Source: CAZJKE01 sp964546585 (GTDB lineage: Bacteria > Planctomycetota > Phycisphaerae > Phycisphaerales > SM1A02). From it: a DNA stretch of 64,000 nt. Both the position numbers and the translations under genes were made by a program. How positions within the stretch are numbered: position 1 is the first letter of the stretch; each line of letters starts with the position of its first letter. The DNA lies in contig CAZJKE010000001.1 of NCBI GenBank assembly GCA_964546585.1, forward strand, positions 62,001 to 126,000, in the 5' to 3' direction. Below the pieces are notes generated by a model that was not told the DNA's origin, ran no database searches, and worked only from the letters and a program-made list of their open reading frames with translations. This document shows positions 33,614-40,944 of the stretch, piece after piece.

Positions 33614-34294
33614 GTGTCGCAGGAGCACCCCTTCATCCCACTTGATGCCTCGATCCCAGCGGATCCGGCGGCGGCATCGACCGAATTTCTTGCGTTGATG
33701 CAGCGACGGCGAACGGTACGAGCGTTCTCCAGTCGCTCGGTTCCCAGGTCGCTGATCGAGGCGGCCATTGCAACTGCGGGCACTGCGCCAAGCGGCGCAC
33801 ACAAACAGCCATGGCGGTTTGTTGCGGTGCAGGATTCGAATATCAAGAAGGAGATACGCGTCGCAGCCGAAGCGGAAGAGCGGGAGTTTTACCAGCGCCG
33901 CGCTTCGGACACCTGGCTGCAGGATCTGCAACCATTTCGCACCGATGCCAACAAGCCGTTTCTGGAGACGGCCCCGTGGCTTATTGCTGTCTTCAAATGC
34001 ATGAAGGATCTCTCGCCGGGGGCCGATTCGGAACAGGTGTATTACGTCAATGAGTCGGTTGGCATTGCGGTTGGATTCCTGCTGGCGGCACTTCACCACG
34101 CCGGGCTGGTCGCCCTGACACACACACCGAGCCCAATGAAATTTCTTGGCACGATCCTGCAGCGACCATCCTACGAACGAGCGTTTCTTCTGATTCCCGT
34201 CGGCTGGCCGGCTGATGACTGCACGGTGCCGGACATCCACCGCAAACCACTCAGCGAGATCATGATCGTTGACCGCCCGGATCCCCCTGACTGA
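33614..34294 (+). CDS. nitroreductase-family flavoprotein resembling iodotyrosine deiodinase
   Basis: 226 residues from GTG 33614, two bases after the SPOR stop. The sequence follows iodotyrosine deiodinase over its whole length: RTVRAFSSRSVP, ATAGTAPSGAHKQPWRF, a lid region (~85-115), ETAPWLIAVFK, LLAALHHAGLVALTHTPSPM and VPDIHRKPLSEIM. The three residues that hold the substrate amino acid in human IYD (E157, Y161, K182) align with E89, Y93 and K114 at identical spacing. It should reductively remove halogens from halotyrosines with FMN (family knowledge plus inference). There is no membrane anchor, unlike the mammalian enzyme. Confidence 0.85.
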   Translation: MSQEHPFIPLDASIPADPAAASTEFLALMQRRRTVRAFSSRSVPRSLIEAAIATAGTAPSGAHKQPWRFVAVQDSNIKKEIRVAAEAEEREFYQRRASDTWLQDLQPFRTDANKPFLETAPWLIAVFKCMKDLSPGADSEQVYYVNESVGIAVGFLLAALHHAGLVALTHTPSPMKFLGTILQRPSYERAFLLIPVGWPADDCTVPDIHRKPLSEIMIVDRPDPPD

Positions 34295-34894
34295 TCAACG
34301 ATCGACCGTGCAACGAACGATGGGGAAGTGGCACCGGTCGGAGCCGCGAGACTGTGTCGTGTAACGATCCGTGTCGAAACGAAGGCCGTGTCTCACCGGG
34401 TCAATGCGATCGAACCACAGCGAGTCGAGGCGGCACAGTACCGTCGTCAACGCCTCCAGATTGTGGGCGCGAAAGAACTGTACATAGAAGCACCGGGTGA
34501 TTTGGAGATCAATGCCGTTGTCCTCCTTGACGATCTCCAGTGTGAACGCGTCGCCGAATTGCTTCAGACCTGCGGCAAAGAAATTCGCAATCCTGTCCAG
34601 ATTTCCACGGCACGCTCGAAGCATGATCCACACACCAATTCGTACAACCCATGTGTCAAAGCCCTTGATGGATGCGCGGCCGAGAAACTCAATTGCCTCT
34701 TCATCTGAACCGAATCGCGGACGCAATTCTTGAAAAGCCGCAAGCACCCAACTGCTCCACTCCAGATGCCCCAGCGAAGGCGGATCGACAACGCGCGACG
34801 CATCTGCCGCCATGATTGAAGGGGTCCTTGCCGCGATCGCCACAAGGAGTTTCCTCCGATCCGTTCGACCCAATTTGAAGGGCGGTTCACTCAT
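34295..34894 (-). CDS. L-2-amino-thiazoline-4-carboxylic acid hydrolase-like protein
   Basis: 199 residues from ATG 34894 (MSEPPFKLGR). The C-terminal third has the layout I associate with the ATC-hydrolase-like family: a C-x2-LD segment (TVLCRLDSLWFDRIDP), FDTDRYTTQSRG and a late Cys in DRCHFPI. The middle is helical (ELRPRFGSDEEAIEFLGRASIKGFDTWV). The family contains L-cysteine-forming hydrolases and many proteins of unknown role, so activity is not assured. A 438-base leader or RNA gene region lies upstream. Confidence 0.5.
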   Translation of the reverse strand: MSEPPFKLGRTDRRKLLVAIAARTPSIMAADASRVVDPPSLGHLEWSSWVLAAFQELRPRFGSDEEAIEFLGRASIKGFDTWVVRIGVWIMLRACRGNLDRIANFFAAGLKQFGDAFTLEIVKEDNGIDLQITRCFYVQFFRAHNLEALTTVLCRLDSLWFDRIDPVRHGLRFDTDRYTTQSRGSDRCHFPIVRCTVDR

Positions 34895-35009
34895 CAAGGC
34901 CGACACGCCACGGCGAAGCGTGCTCCCGCAGAGGTGACCAAAGACAAGATGTCGGGCAAATCCGACCGCGCGGCTGATCATGATGGGGAACACTACCGCC
35001 GCGGGGCCC

Positions 35010-35044
35010 AAAAAAAGAACAGGTCCCCTGCCGGCCAGGGGACC
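35010..35044 (-). terminator. intrinsic terminator
   Basis: On the minus strand a 9-base perfect stem (GGTCCCCTG/CAGGGGACC, 35022-35030 and 35036-35044) with a 5-base loop is followed by TGTTC and seven T (35010-35016). It lies 115 bases upstream of the ATC-hydrolase-like start. Confidence 0.65.
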
Positions 35045-35289
35045 CATTGTTCGTTTGGGAAACTGAAGAGACTGATTGACGCAACCTGCAGCGTGGAAGC
35101 GATGCTGCCTGTTGCACACTCTCTTTCTCAGGCCGTCTTCGTTCCCTTCTCTACCAAGTCTGCTGTGGCATCGCACACACCTCAGCAGACCATTGTTGAC
35201 CGGGCAGAACCCGACCGAAGGATGCCCGTCTTATTGACTCGCCTATTCCGCCGAGGCGGCGTGGCGTTCCATATCCGGCAGGACAACCC
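35010..35289 (-). ncRNA. candidate structured RNA (about 280 nt) or long attenuated leader
   Basis: The 438-base gap between the CefD-like stop and the ATC-hydrolase-like start holds a promoter (TTGACA at 35319-35324, 17-base spacer, CATTGT), then a region rich in pairings, then the terminator. Stems seen: GTCTGCTG/CAGCAGAC (35158-35165, 35183-35190); a ten-pair stem with a CT/CT internal loop (35081-35115); and CCGCC/GGCGG near 35250. I could not match it to 6S, RNase P, tmRNA, SRP, T-box, cobalamin, TPP or SAM elements. It may be a free RNA or a riboswitch-like leader. Confidence 0.4.
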
Positions 35290-35295
35290 ACATGC

Positions 35296-35324
35296 ACAAT
35301 GATCCCCTTGTGGGGCCATGTCAA
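35296..35324 (-). promoter_or_regulatory. promoter with consensus -35 for the structured RNA
   Basis: The minus-strand TTGACA is a perfect -35 hexamer, followed after 17 bases by CATTGT, a weak -10. It lies just downstream of the CefD-like stop codon. Confidence 0.4.
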
Positions 35325-35332
35325 GCGTATAC

Positions 35333-36520
35333 CTACACTTTTTTGGGGGCATTGCCCCGAAGTCTGCCCAGTGTGTCAAGCAGGAAAAACAGGTCCTCGG
35401 CGCGGGAATAGGCCTGAGCGCTCAGCCGGAGCAACACCCCACCTCTCCAGTCGTAGGAGGGGGCTTCAATGGCGTGGTCGGCGTAGAGGGTCTCCCGCAG
35501 GGCGGTATCTGGGAATCGGTGGGCGACATCATCGGGCAGCCTCACGGCGGCCATGCTCCCCAACATGCTCCCATCGAGGGGGCTCAGCGGCTCGGCGCCC
35601 CAGGCATCCACCAGGTGCTGATGCATCCACGTCACCAATGCATGGTTGTGGCTGCGAATGGCCTCCCAGCCGGTTTTTGCACCGACCTCGATTGCTCTCT
35701 CCACGCAGAGCCATGGCGTCACATCCATGGTTCCCTGCCATTGAAACGCCTTGCTGTAGTCCTCGTTGACCGGATGGCTCGCCGACATGGGCCGGGTCGT
35801 GTCTCGCCACTGCGGTGCTGTCCAGAGCACACCCGCCCCTATCGGCGCGCAGACCCACTTATGGAGGTTCGCGGCGTACCAATCGGGCTGGAGGTCCGCA
35901 ATATTCAGGTTCAGCATGCCCGGGGCGTGGGCACCATCAATGAGCACCGGAATCCCCCGCTCGCGGCAGGCGGCGATGATCTTCGCAACTGGAAAGACGA
36001 TGCCCGTGCATGACGACACATGATCGACCACCAGAAGCCTGGTTTCATCCCGAAGACCCTCAATAACAGCCTCGGCGATGGCGTCAGGAGTAGTGCAGGG
36101 GACGGGAATGGTGATTTCGCGATACGCCCCGCCAGCGTGTGCAGCCACCTTTTCAAGCAAGCGCCGAATGCCGTTGTACACCTCATTGGTAGTGACAATC
36201 TCCGCCTCAGGTGCAAGGTCAAAAGAGCGGGCCACGCAGCCGATGGCCGTCGTAGCATTGGTCACAAATGCCAGCCCCGCTGGATCGGCCCCAATGAATG
36301 CCGCGACAGCCGCCATCGCCCGCTCATGGCGCTGCGGCCCCTCACGTTCGAGGAAGGTGATCGGTTCATCCTCCAGCCGGCGGCGAAGAGCCTCCTGCTC
36401 CAAAGCCACTTCCTTGCGGCGAGCGCCGAAACTGCCGTGATTCAGATAGGTCACCCCATCCCGGAGCAGCCAGTCCCCGCGGTTTCCAAACGGCATCACT
36501 GGTGATGGCGGCCCCTGCAC
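35333..36520 (-). CDS. PLP-dependent class V aminotransferase, isopenicillin N epimerase-like
   Basis: 395 residues from GTG 36520 (AGGAT upstream); an ATG at 36496 would remove eight residues. The fold-type I core is visible: TYLNHGSFGARRKEV at the N-terminus, VTNATTAIGCVARS, the PLP aspartate in VLIDGAHAPGML and the Schiff-base lysine in NLHKWVCAP (~229). This matches CefD-like proteins, most of which are not beta-lactam enzymes; cysteine-sulfoxide lyase or desulfurase-like activity is equally possible. It is alone on its strand, with no neighbour to hint at the substrate. Confidence 0.8.
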   Translation of the reverse strand: MQGPPSPVMPFGNRGDWLLRDGVTYLNHGSFGARRKEVALEQEALRRRLEDEPITFLEREGPQRHERAMAAVAAFIGADPAGLAFVTNATTAIGCVARSFDLAPEAEIVTTNEVYNGIRRLLEKVAAHAGGAYREITIPVPCTTPDAIAEAVIEGLRDETRLLVVDHVSSCTGIVFPVAKIIAACRERGIPVLIDGAHAPGMLNLNIADLQPDWYAANLHKWVCAPIGAGVLWTAPQWRDTTRPMSASHPVNEDYSKAFQWQGTMDVTPWLCVERAIEVGAKTGWEAIRSHNHALVTWMHQHLVDAWGAEPLSPLDGSMLGSMAAVRLPDDVAHRFPDTALRETLYADHAIEAPSYDWRGGVLLRLSAQAYSRAEDLFFLLDTLGRLRGNAPKKV

Positions 36521-36853
36521 GCCCGCATCCTAGCCAAGGGACGGTCATTCTTCACGCCTCCTTGCTGGCCCCTCCGGCCGGCCCCTCGTACGGTGCGGCC
36601 CATGCGGCGGTGCCTTTCTACAACCGCGGCAGTGATGTTCTGGACATTCGGTGGGTGTTTGGCTAACATTTCCCTATCAACATTGCCGACAAAACCTCAA
36701 GCCCAAGGCCTCGCCCGGTCGAACTTGTTTCGGCGACACGCCAAGCCCACAACATGTGGGGGTGGGTCCGCCCCACGGCCGCGAGGGAAGGGGTCGTGAG
36801 CGCGGTCCGGACAGCCCCACCCAGACCGCGACTGCGGAGACAGGATTCGATTG

Positions 36854-37441
36854 ATGCAGGCACCCCTCGTTCAACTCGGCCCAGCGGCCCCCTACGGCAC
36901 GACCATTCACGCCCGCGGAGGCCAATTGCTTGCCGTGCAGGGCGGGCGTCCCACGGATTGTCCCACCCGCAACAGCCCACGCATTGGCCGCTCGCTCCTG
37001 GACCGGTTACTCCGCATCGACCGTGTCGCCCTCTCCCCGGCGGCGTCAGCAGCCGCAACTTGGGACACCATTGCGGCCTCGGCGAACAGTCGCCCCCTGC
37101 CCCATCCCATTCGAAACCGTGTCAGCCACCTTGCGTCGCCAACCTCACGCGACGATGTGCTCCGGGCCAAACGCCGCGCACGACAACTCGCGCTCTTCGG
37201 TCATTCCATGCGACCCATCACCACACTGGAGCCTTCTCATGAACCTGACCCCAAAGCAACTCGAGGTCCTGGAGTTGATTCAACAGTACCGGGAACAATA
37301 CGGCTACGCACCGACGATGCAGGAGTTGGCAGACCAATTGCATGTCAGCAAGGTCACCGTCTTCGAGCGGGTCGAGTCTTTGGTCCGAAAAGGCGCGCTC
37401 CTTCGACAGCCCAACAAGGCACGCTCTTTGGAATTGGCTGA
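36854..37441 (+). CDS. possible small protein upstream of and overlapping lexA
   Basis: 195 residues from ATG 36854. Codons up to ~37215 are strongly GC at the third position, as in real genes here, and the frame encodes a basic protein (SLLDRLLRIDRVALSP, VLRAKRRARQLALFGHS). The last ~68 codons lie inside lexA in another frame and do not look coding, so the gene may be frameshifted near its end or be chance. I recognise no family. Bases 36521-36853 upstream hold no gene I can support; they are GC-rich with one AT-richer segment at 36655-36700. Confidence 0.35.
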   Translation: MQAPLVQLGPAAPYGTTIHARGGQLLAVQGGRPTDCPTRNSPRIGRSLLDRLLRIDRVALSPAASAAATWDTIAASANSRPLPHPIRNRVSHLASPTSRDDVLRAKRRARQLALFGHSMRPITTLEPSHEPDPKATRGPGVDSTVPGTIRLRTDDAGVGRPIACQQGHRLRAGRVFGPKRRAPSTAQQGTLFGIG

Positions 37442-37850
37442 TGGTGTTTCGCTGCCCAACACTTCTCCGATGCAGGTGCCGCTCGTAGGCCGCATCGCAG
37501 CGGGGAACCCAATAGAGCGATGTCAGGATGGCGACACACTCGACATGGCGGCCATGCTTGCACCGCGACCTGGGCAACAAGGCGAGACCTTTGCCTTGCT
37601 TGTCGAAGGTGATTCCATGCGAGATGAAGGCATCCTTGACGGCGACTATGTCCTCATCGAACAAAGGTCCACCGCGAGGAATGGCGACCGCGTTGTGGCG
37701 CTCCTCCCCGACGGCGAGACCACGCTCAAGACCTTTTTCCGCGACGGTTCATCCATCCGGCTTCAACCGGCGAATCCGGACTTCGACCCGATCATCGTTG
37801 ACACGTGCGACGTGCAAGGCGTCGTCACCGGCGTGCTGCGACGCTACTGA
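37239..37850 (+). CDS. lexA: LexA repressor
   Basis: 203 residues, full length, with GGAG 8 bases before the ATG. It represses the SOS regulon and cleaves itself when RecA is activated. The winged-helix DNA-binding domain is N-terminal (LTPKQLEVLELIQQYREQYG; recognition helix around VSKVTVFERVESL). The cleavage bond is the Ala-Gly in VGRIAAGNP. The catalytic Ser is in GDSMRDEG and the Lys in ETTLKTFF. I could not identify a convincing LexA box upstream. Its 3' end overlaps dprA by 26 bases. Confidence 0.95.
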   Translation: MNLTPKQLEVLELIQQYREQYGYAPTMQELADQLHVSKVTVFERVESLVRKGALLRQPNKARSLELADGVSLPNTSPMQVPLVGRIAAGNPIERCQDGDTLDMAAMLAPRPGQQGETFALLVEGDSMRDEGILDGDYVLIEQRSTARNGDRVVALLPDGETTLKTFFRDGSSIRLQPANPDFDPIIVDTCDVQGVVTGVLRRY

Positions 37851-38724
37851 GGCAGGCCTCCACCAGATCTGACGGATCAGAGAGTACGCCAGCCCAACCC
37901 TCTCGCAGTGCTCGTATGCAGCCACCTGAGGCCGGCGCATCCACCCGCCCCGGTACGGCCAGAGCGTCCCTCCCCAGGTCCTCCACCGCGATCCTCGCCG
38001 TAATCAATGCGCCGCTGCGCCACGCGGCCTCCATGATGCCAACTGCCGCGCTGAGCCCTGCGATAATGCGATTTCTGCGCGGAAAGTTGCCGGGACGCGG
38101 CTCACGATCACACCTGAACTCACTCATGACGCATCCGCCTTCTTCAACAATCGCATCGAACAGCGTCTCGTGTTCCGGTGGGTAGGGAACGGCATGCCCT
38201 GATCCCAAGACCGCAATAGTTGCCCCGCCGGCTCGAAGCGCGCCGCGGTGGGCCGCCGCGTCAATGCCCCGTGCACCACCGGATACCGTCGTCACGCCGG
38301 CAACGGAGAGCGATCCTGCGCATCGAGCGGCTTGCACCCGGCCATACTCGGTACATCGCCGTGCACCCACTATCGCGCCAGCGCAGCCCAACGGTACTGT
38401 GCCCCGCAGCCAAAGTACGCCTGGCGACACCGGCAGCGCCCGAAGCAAGACGGGGTAGCAGTCATCCGTGACCAACATGATCCCCGCCCCGCTTCGCTCC
38501 GCCGATCGCTGCAGCGCGGAGACATCGATCTGTTCCATCTGCTCTCGCAAGAGTTCACAACCGCGCCCTGGCAACCACTGCGACGCATCACCGCACATGA
38601 TTGCTGACGCAGCGGCATGTACGCTGCCTGCCCTGTCCACAAGCAATTCCAGCGTGTCGCCGCCCAACCCGTCAACAGAAAGTAGCCGCGTTGCAGCCTC
38701 CCCGAATTCGTCAAGTACATGCAC
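37825..38724 (-). CDS. dprA: DNA processing protein DprA
   Basis: 299 residues from GTG 38724, 11 bases after the upstream stop; longer in-frame starts (38871, 38943) overlap that gene heavily. DprA loads RecA on incoming single strands during transformation. An N-terminal helix-hairpin region (LLSVDGLGGDTLELL) precedes the Rossmann fold with GARRCTEYG, TVSGGARGIDAAAHRGAL and FPRRNRIIAGLS. There is no C-terminal winged helix. It is convergent with lexA, overlapping by 26 bases. Confidence 0.92.
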   Translation of the reverse strand: MHVLDEFGEAATRLLSVDGLGGDTLELLVDRAGSVHAAASAIMCGDASQWLPGRGCELLREQMEQIDVSALQRSAERSGAGIMLVTDDCYPVLLRALPVSPGVLWLRGTVPLGCAGAIVGARRCTEYGRVQAARCAGSLSVAGVTTVSGGARGIDAAAHRGALRAGGATIAVLGSGHAVPYPPEHETLFDAIVEEGGCVMSEFRCDREPRPGNFPRRNRIIAGLSAAVGIMEAAWRSGALITARIAVEDLGRDALAVPGRVDAPASGGCIRALREGWAGVLSDPSDLVEACLSSVAARR

Positions 38725-38735
38725 TGCACGCGAGC

Positions 38736-39263
38736 CTACCGCGCAGCAGCGGGTACTGGCCCGGTCGCTGCGGAAGATCGTGATGGAGCGATAGGTCCCC
38801 AGATCAAACCCACGAAGACGCAGAACGAACCGACCGCGGCGGTCCAGAGTCGGCCGCGACCAGCAGTCCATCGGGCCAGCAATGATGCCCGGGACTCGTC
38901 CAGACGTATTGGCACGGCGATCTGGGACCGGCGGCTCAGCCACTCCAGCGGTGTACCGGCGGCGCCGGGGTCGCGAAGCACGAGCGTACCTTCGGCCGTG
39001 CGGTTCATTTGCATGTCAGCGACCCGGCGAAGGAGGTCCGTGTCGCCCCCGTCCAGATCATCCAGAAACCGCTGATGCACGGCGAGGCGATCAAGCAGGC
39101 GAGCGTGTTGTTCTTGAAGCACTTCGACCCGATCCTGAAGACCGCGAAGTTCCTGTTCTGCGGGGACGACGATGGCGGCCGTCACCAGTGCAAGCCCGGC
39201 CAGAAGAAACAGCCAGGCGCAGGCTGCAGAGAGTGGGGATGGGGAGGAGTTCGCCACCAACAC
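38736..39263 (-). CDS. membrane protein with periplasmic coiled coil, unknown function
   Basis: 175 residues from GTG 39263; in-frame GTG codons at 39257 and 39323 are alternatives. Layout: a transmembrane helix (AWLFLLAGLALVTAAIVV), a coiled coil (ELRGLQDRVEVLQEQHARLLDRL), a short linker and a second transmembrane helix near the C-terminus (AAVGSFCVFVGLIWGP). This resembles the divisome FtsB/FtsL shape but with a second span; I do not assign it. It lies just upstream of dprA. Confidence 0.6.
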   Translation of the reverse strand: MLVANSSPSPLSAACAWLFLLAGLALVTAAIVVPAEQELRGLQDRVEVLQEQHARLLDRLAVHQRFLDDLDGGDTDLLRRVADMQMNRTAEGTLVLRDPGAAGTPLEWLSRRSQIAVPIRLDESRASLLARWTAGRGRLWTAAVGSFCVFVGLIWGPIAPSRSSAATGPVPAAAR

Positions 39264-39305
39264 CTCTATCGGCAGTCCCGGCAATCGCCGTGAAGAGGCG
39301 AAGTC

Positions 39306-39335
39306 TTGACCGCAGGGGGCCACGGTTCGTATACT
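39306..39335 (+). promoter_or_regulatory. tRNA promoter
   Basis: TTGACC (39306-39311), an 18-base spacer and TATACT (39330-39335), then 12 bases to the tRNA 5' end. It is the best-formed sigma-70-type promoter in the window. Confidence 0.65.
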
Positions 39336-39347
39336 GCCCCACCCTAT

Positions 39348-39421
<74 letters not shown>

Positions 39422-39467
39422 TTACCCGGCCGGTTGCAAACGCAGCCGTCCACACGGTTCACGAACG

Positions 39468-39503
39468 ACGCCGCCGAGAGACCTCGGCGGCGTTCGTCGT
39501 TTT
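39468..39503 (+). terminator. terminator after the initiator tRNA
   Basis: An 11-base perfect GC-rich stem (39468-39478 and 39483-39493) with a 4-base loop is followed by TCGTCGTTTT. It lies 46 bases after the tRNA. Confidence 0.7.
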
Positions 39504-39579
39504 GGCCGTGACTGACCTTACCCCCTGAATCAGTACCAGTCGGATCGATGGATTCCGTCGTAGATCAGGAGGCGAAACA

Positions 39580-39960
39580 ATGGCAAGGGCGATCTTGTCT
39601 CGGACGGGAACGCGGCCCGATATCTTGGCTGCAAAACGCCGAGCTGACGATCCTCGATGCGTTCGAGCGGCACGCCTGGAAGCAGTGGCCACTGAACCCG
39701 GCGTATGGACCGGGTGATGATCTCGGCGCGGACCAGCGCGAGGCGTTCCTGACAACTGCATCCAGCGGGATCCACGTCATATCGGGAGGCACCGGCGGCG
39801 TTGAGCAACACGATCTGACAGACCAGATCGAAGCCGACCGCTACCTCAACGTCAAGATGGCAGCCAAGAAGAAAGTGATCGGGATCAAGATCACCCGAGC
39901 TATTCAGCATGGGAGTATCAAACGATATCCGGTGCCAACTACACGCTGACGACAGTAGGT
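39580..39960 (+). pseudogene. frameshifted gene remnant after the tRNA
   Basis: AGGAGG (39567-39572) sits 7 bases before ATG 39580, whose frame starts MARAILSRTGTRPDILAAK and stops at 39717. The next frame then reads as coding from ~39640 (GC-rich third positions; NAELTILDAFERHAWKQW to DLTDQIEADRYLNVKMAA) up to ~39900. A third piece in the first frame (WEYQTISGANYTLTTVGF) follows. This looks like one or more decayed genes; the DLTDQIEADRYL segment is reminiscent of small phage head-joining proteins, but I cannot confirm it. The 640 bases from the tRNA to the next gene hold nothing else I can support. Confidence 0.4.
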
Positions 39961-39989
39961 TTTCTTAATGCACAGACCGGTATGGAGGT

Positions 39990-40014
39990 GTCGGGGACCG
40001 CTCCCGGACACCCT
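39990..40014. repeat. GGTGTC...GACACC palindromic element
   Basis: GGTGTCGGGGACCGCTCCCG followed by GACACC forms an imperfect hairpin. The complement resembles the element at 5117-5141 (18 of 24 positions) and shares the GGTGTC core of the trpE dyad. It lies in the gene debris before the epimerase gene. Confidence 0.45.
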
Positions 40015-40065
40015 GTCTCAAATGGGTGGCAGTATGCCTCATGGGGCAGTAGGCTGTTCGGCCGG

Positions 40066-40944
40066 ATGCGCATTGCCCTTACCGGTGCCAGTGGCTTCAT
40101 CGGATCCGTCGTCGCCAAACACGCCGCGGCCGCCGGTCACGAAGTCACCGCGCTGGTGCGCCCGACAAGCCGCAGCGACCACATCACGGATGTCGTCAGC
40201 CGATTCGTTGAAGGCACCCACGACGATCCCATCGCCATCGCCTCACTTCTCGACGCCGCGGATGCCGTCATTCATGACAGCTTCGATTGGGACGCGCTCT
40301 CCAGCGACGATCTCACTTCGCACGTGAAGAGCAACATCGAAGGCAGCATCGCATTGCTCGACGCCGCGGAACAGCGGCCGTTTGTCTACATGAGTTCGGT
40401 AGCAGTACACCATGCCATTCTGGATCGCTGGTGCGGCAGCATCGACAGTGACCACCCAACCCGTCCCGGCTCCGGATATGGCGCCGCGAAGGCAACAATT
40501 GAATCGCATCTCTGGGCACGGAACGCAGAGCGAGGCCAGCCCTTCACCATCATCCGACCCTGCGCCGTCTATGGCATTGACCCGGCATTCGACCGCACTA
40601 TCGGCGTGCCTATTATCGAGACTTTACGAAGCGGCCAGCCGTATGCCCGGTCAGGCGGCGGAAAATTCGTCCATGTGGATGATGTTGCACAGGCGACACT
40701 GGCAGCCATTGACCACCGCAGCGCCATCTACCATCTCGTAGACTGCTACGCTCGCTGGGGGGATTGGGCGACCATGACGGCCGAACTCCTTGACATCGAC
40801 GCGGACATAGACCTGAGCAGCCCAGCGTCGCCGCGCAACATGTTCGACACCACGAATGTCACCTGTGACCTCGGCGTGCCACTGGATCGCGGCCATGCCG
40901 GCATACGAGATCATCTCCGCATGTTGATTGAGGCAATACCGTGA
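40066..40944 (+). CDS. NAD(P)-dependent epimerase/dehydratase (extended SDR)
   Basis: 292 residues from ATG 40066. The N-terminal dinucleotide motif is TGASGFIGS, and the active-site Tyr and Lys are in GYGAAKA (~residues 143-149). The downstream FVHVDDVAQATLAA and the C-terminal region suit a sugar epimerase or dehydratase, or a general oxidoreductase; the substrate is unknown. The frame is open 28 codons further upstream through the palindromic element, but that part is not SDR-like. Its stop overlaps the next gene as GTGA. Confidence 0.85.
   Translation: MRIALTGASGFIGSVVAKHAAAAGHEVTALVRPTSRSDHITDVVSRFVEGTHDDPIAIASLLDAADAVIHDSFDWDALSSDDLTSHVKSNIEGSIALLDAAEQRPFVYMSSVAVHHAILDRWCGSIDSDHPTRPGSGYGAAKATIESHLWARNAERGQPFTIIRPCAVYGIDPAFDRTIGVPIIETLRSGQPYARSGGGKFVHVDDVAQATLAAIDHRSAIYHLVDCYARWGDWATMTAELLDIDADIDLSSPASPRNMFDTTNVTCDLGVPLDRGHAGIRDHLRMLIEAIP

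Noticed and set aside
35010..35289. 6S, RNase P, tmRNA or SRP RNA
   Set aside because: The hallmark conserved blocks of these RNAs are not visible, and the length is too short for RNase P or tmRNA.
36720..36732. CGAACTTGTTTCG as a LexA box
   Set aside because: The half-site spacing does not fit the Gram-positive SOS box (GAAC-N4-GTTC), it lies ~500 bases from lexA, and no second copy is near dprA or ruvC.
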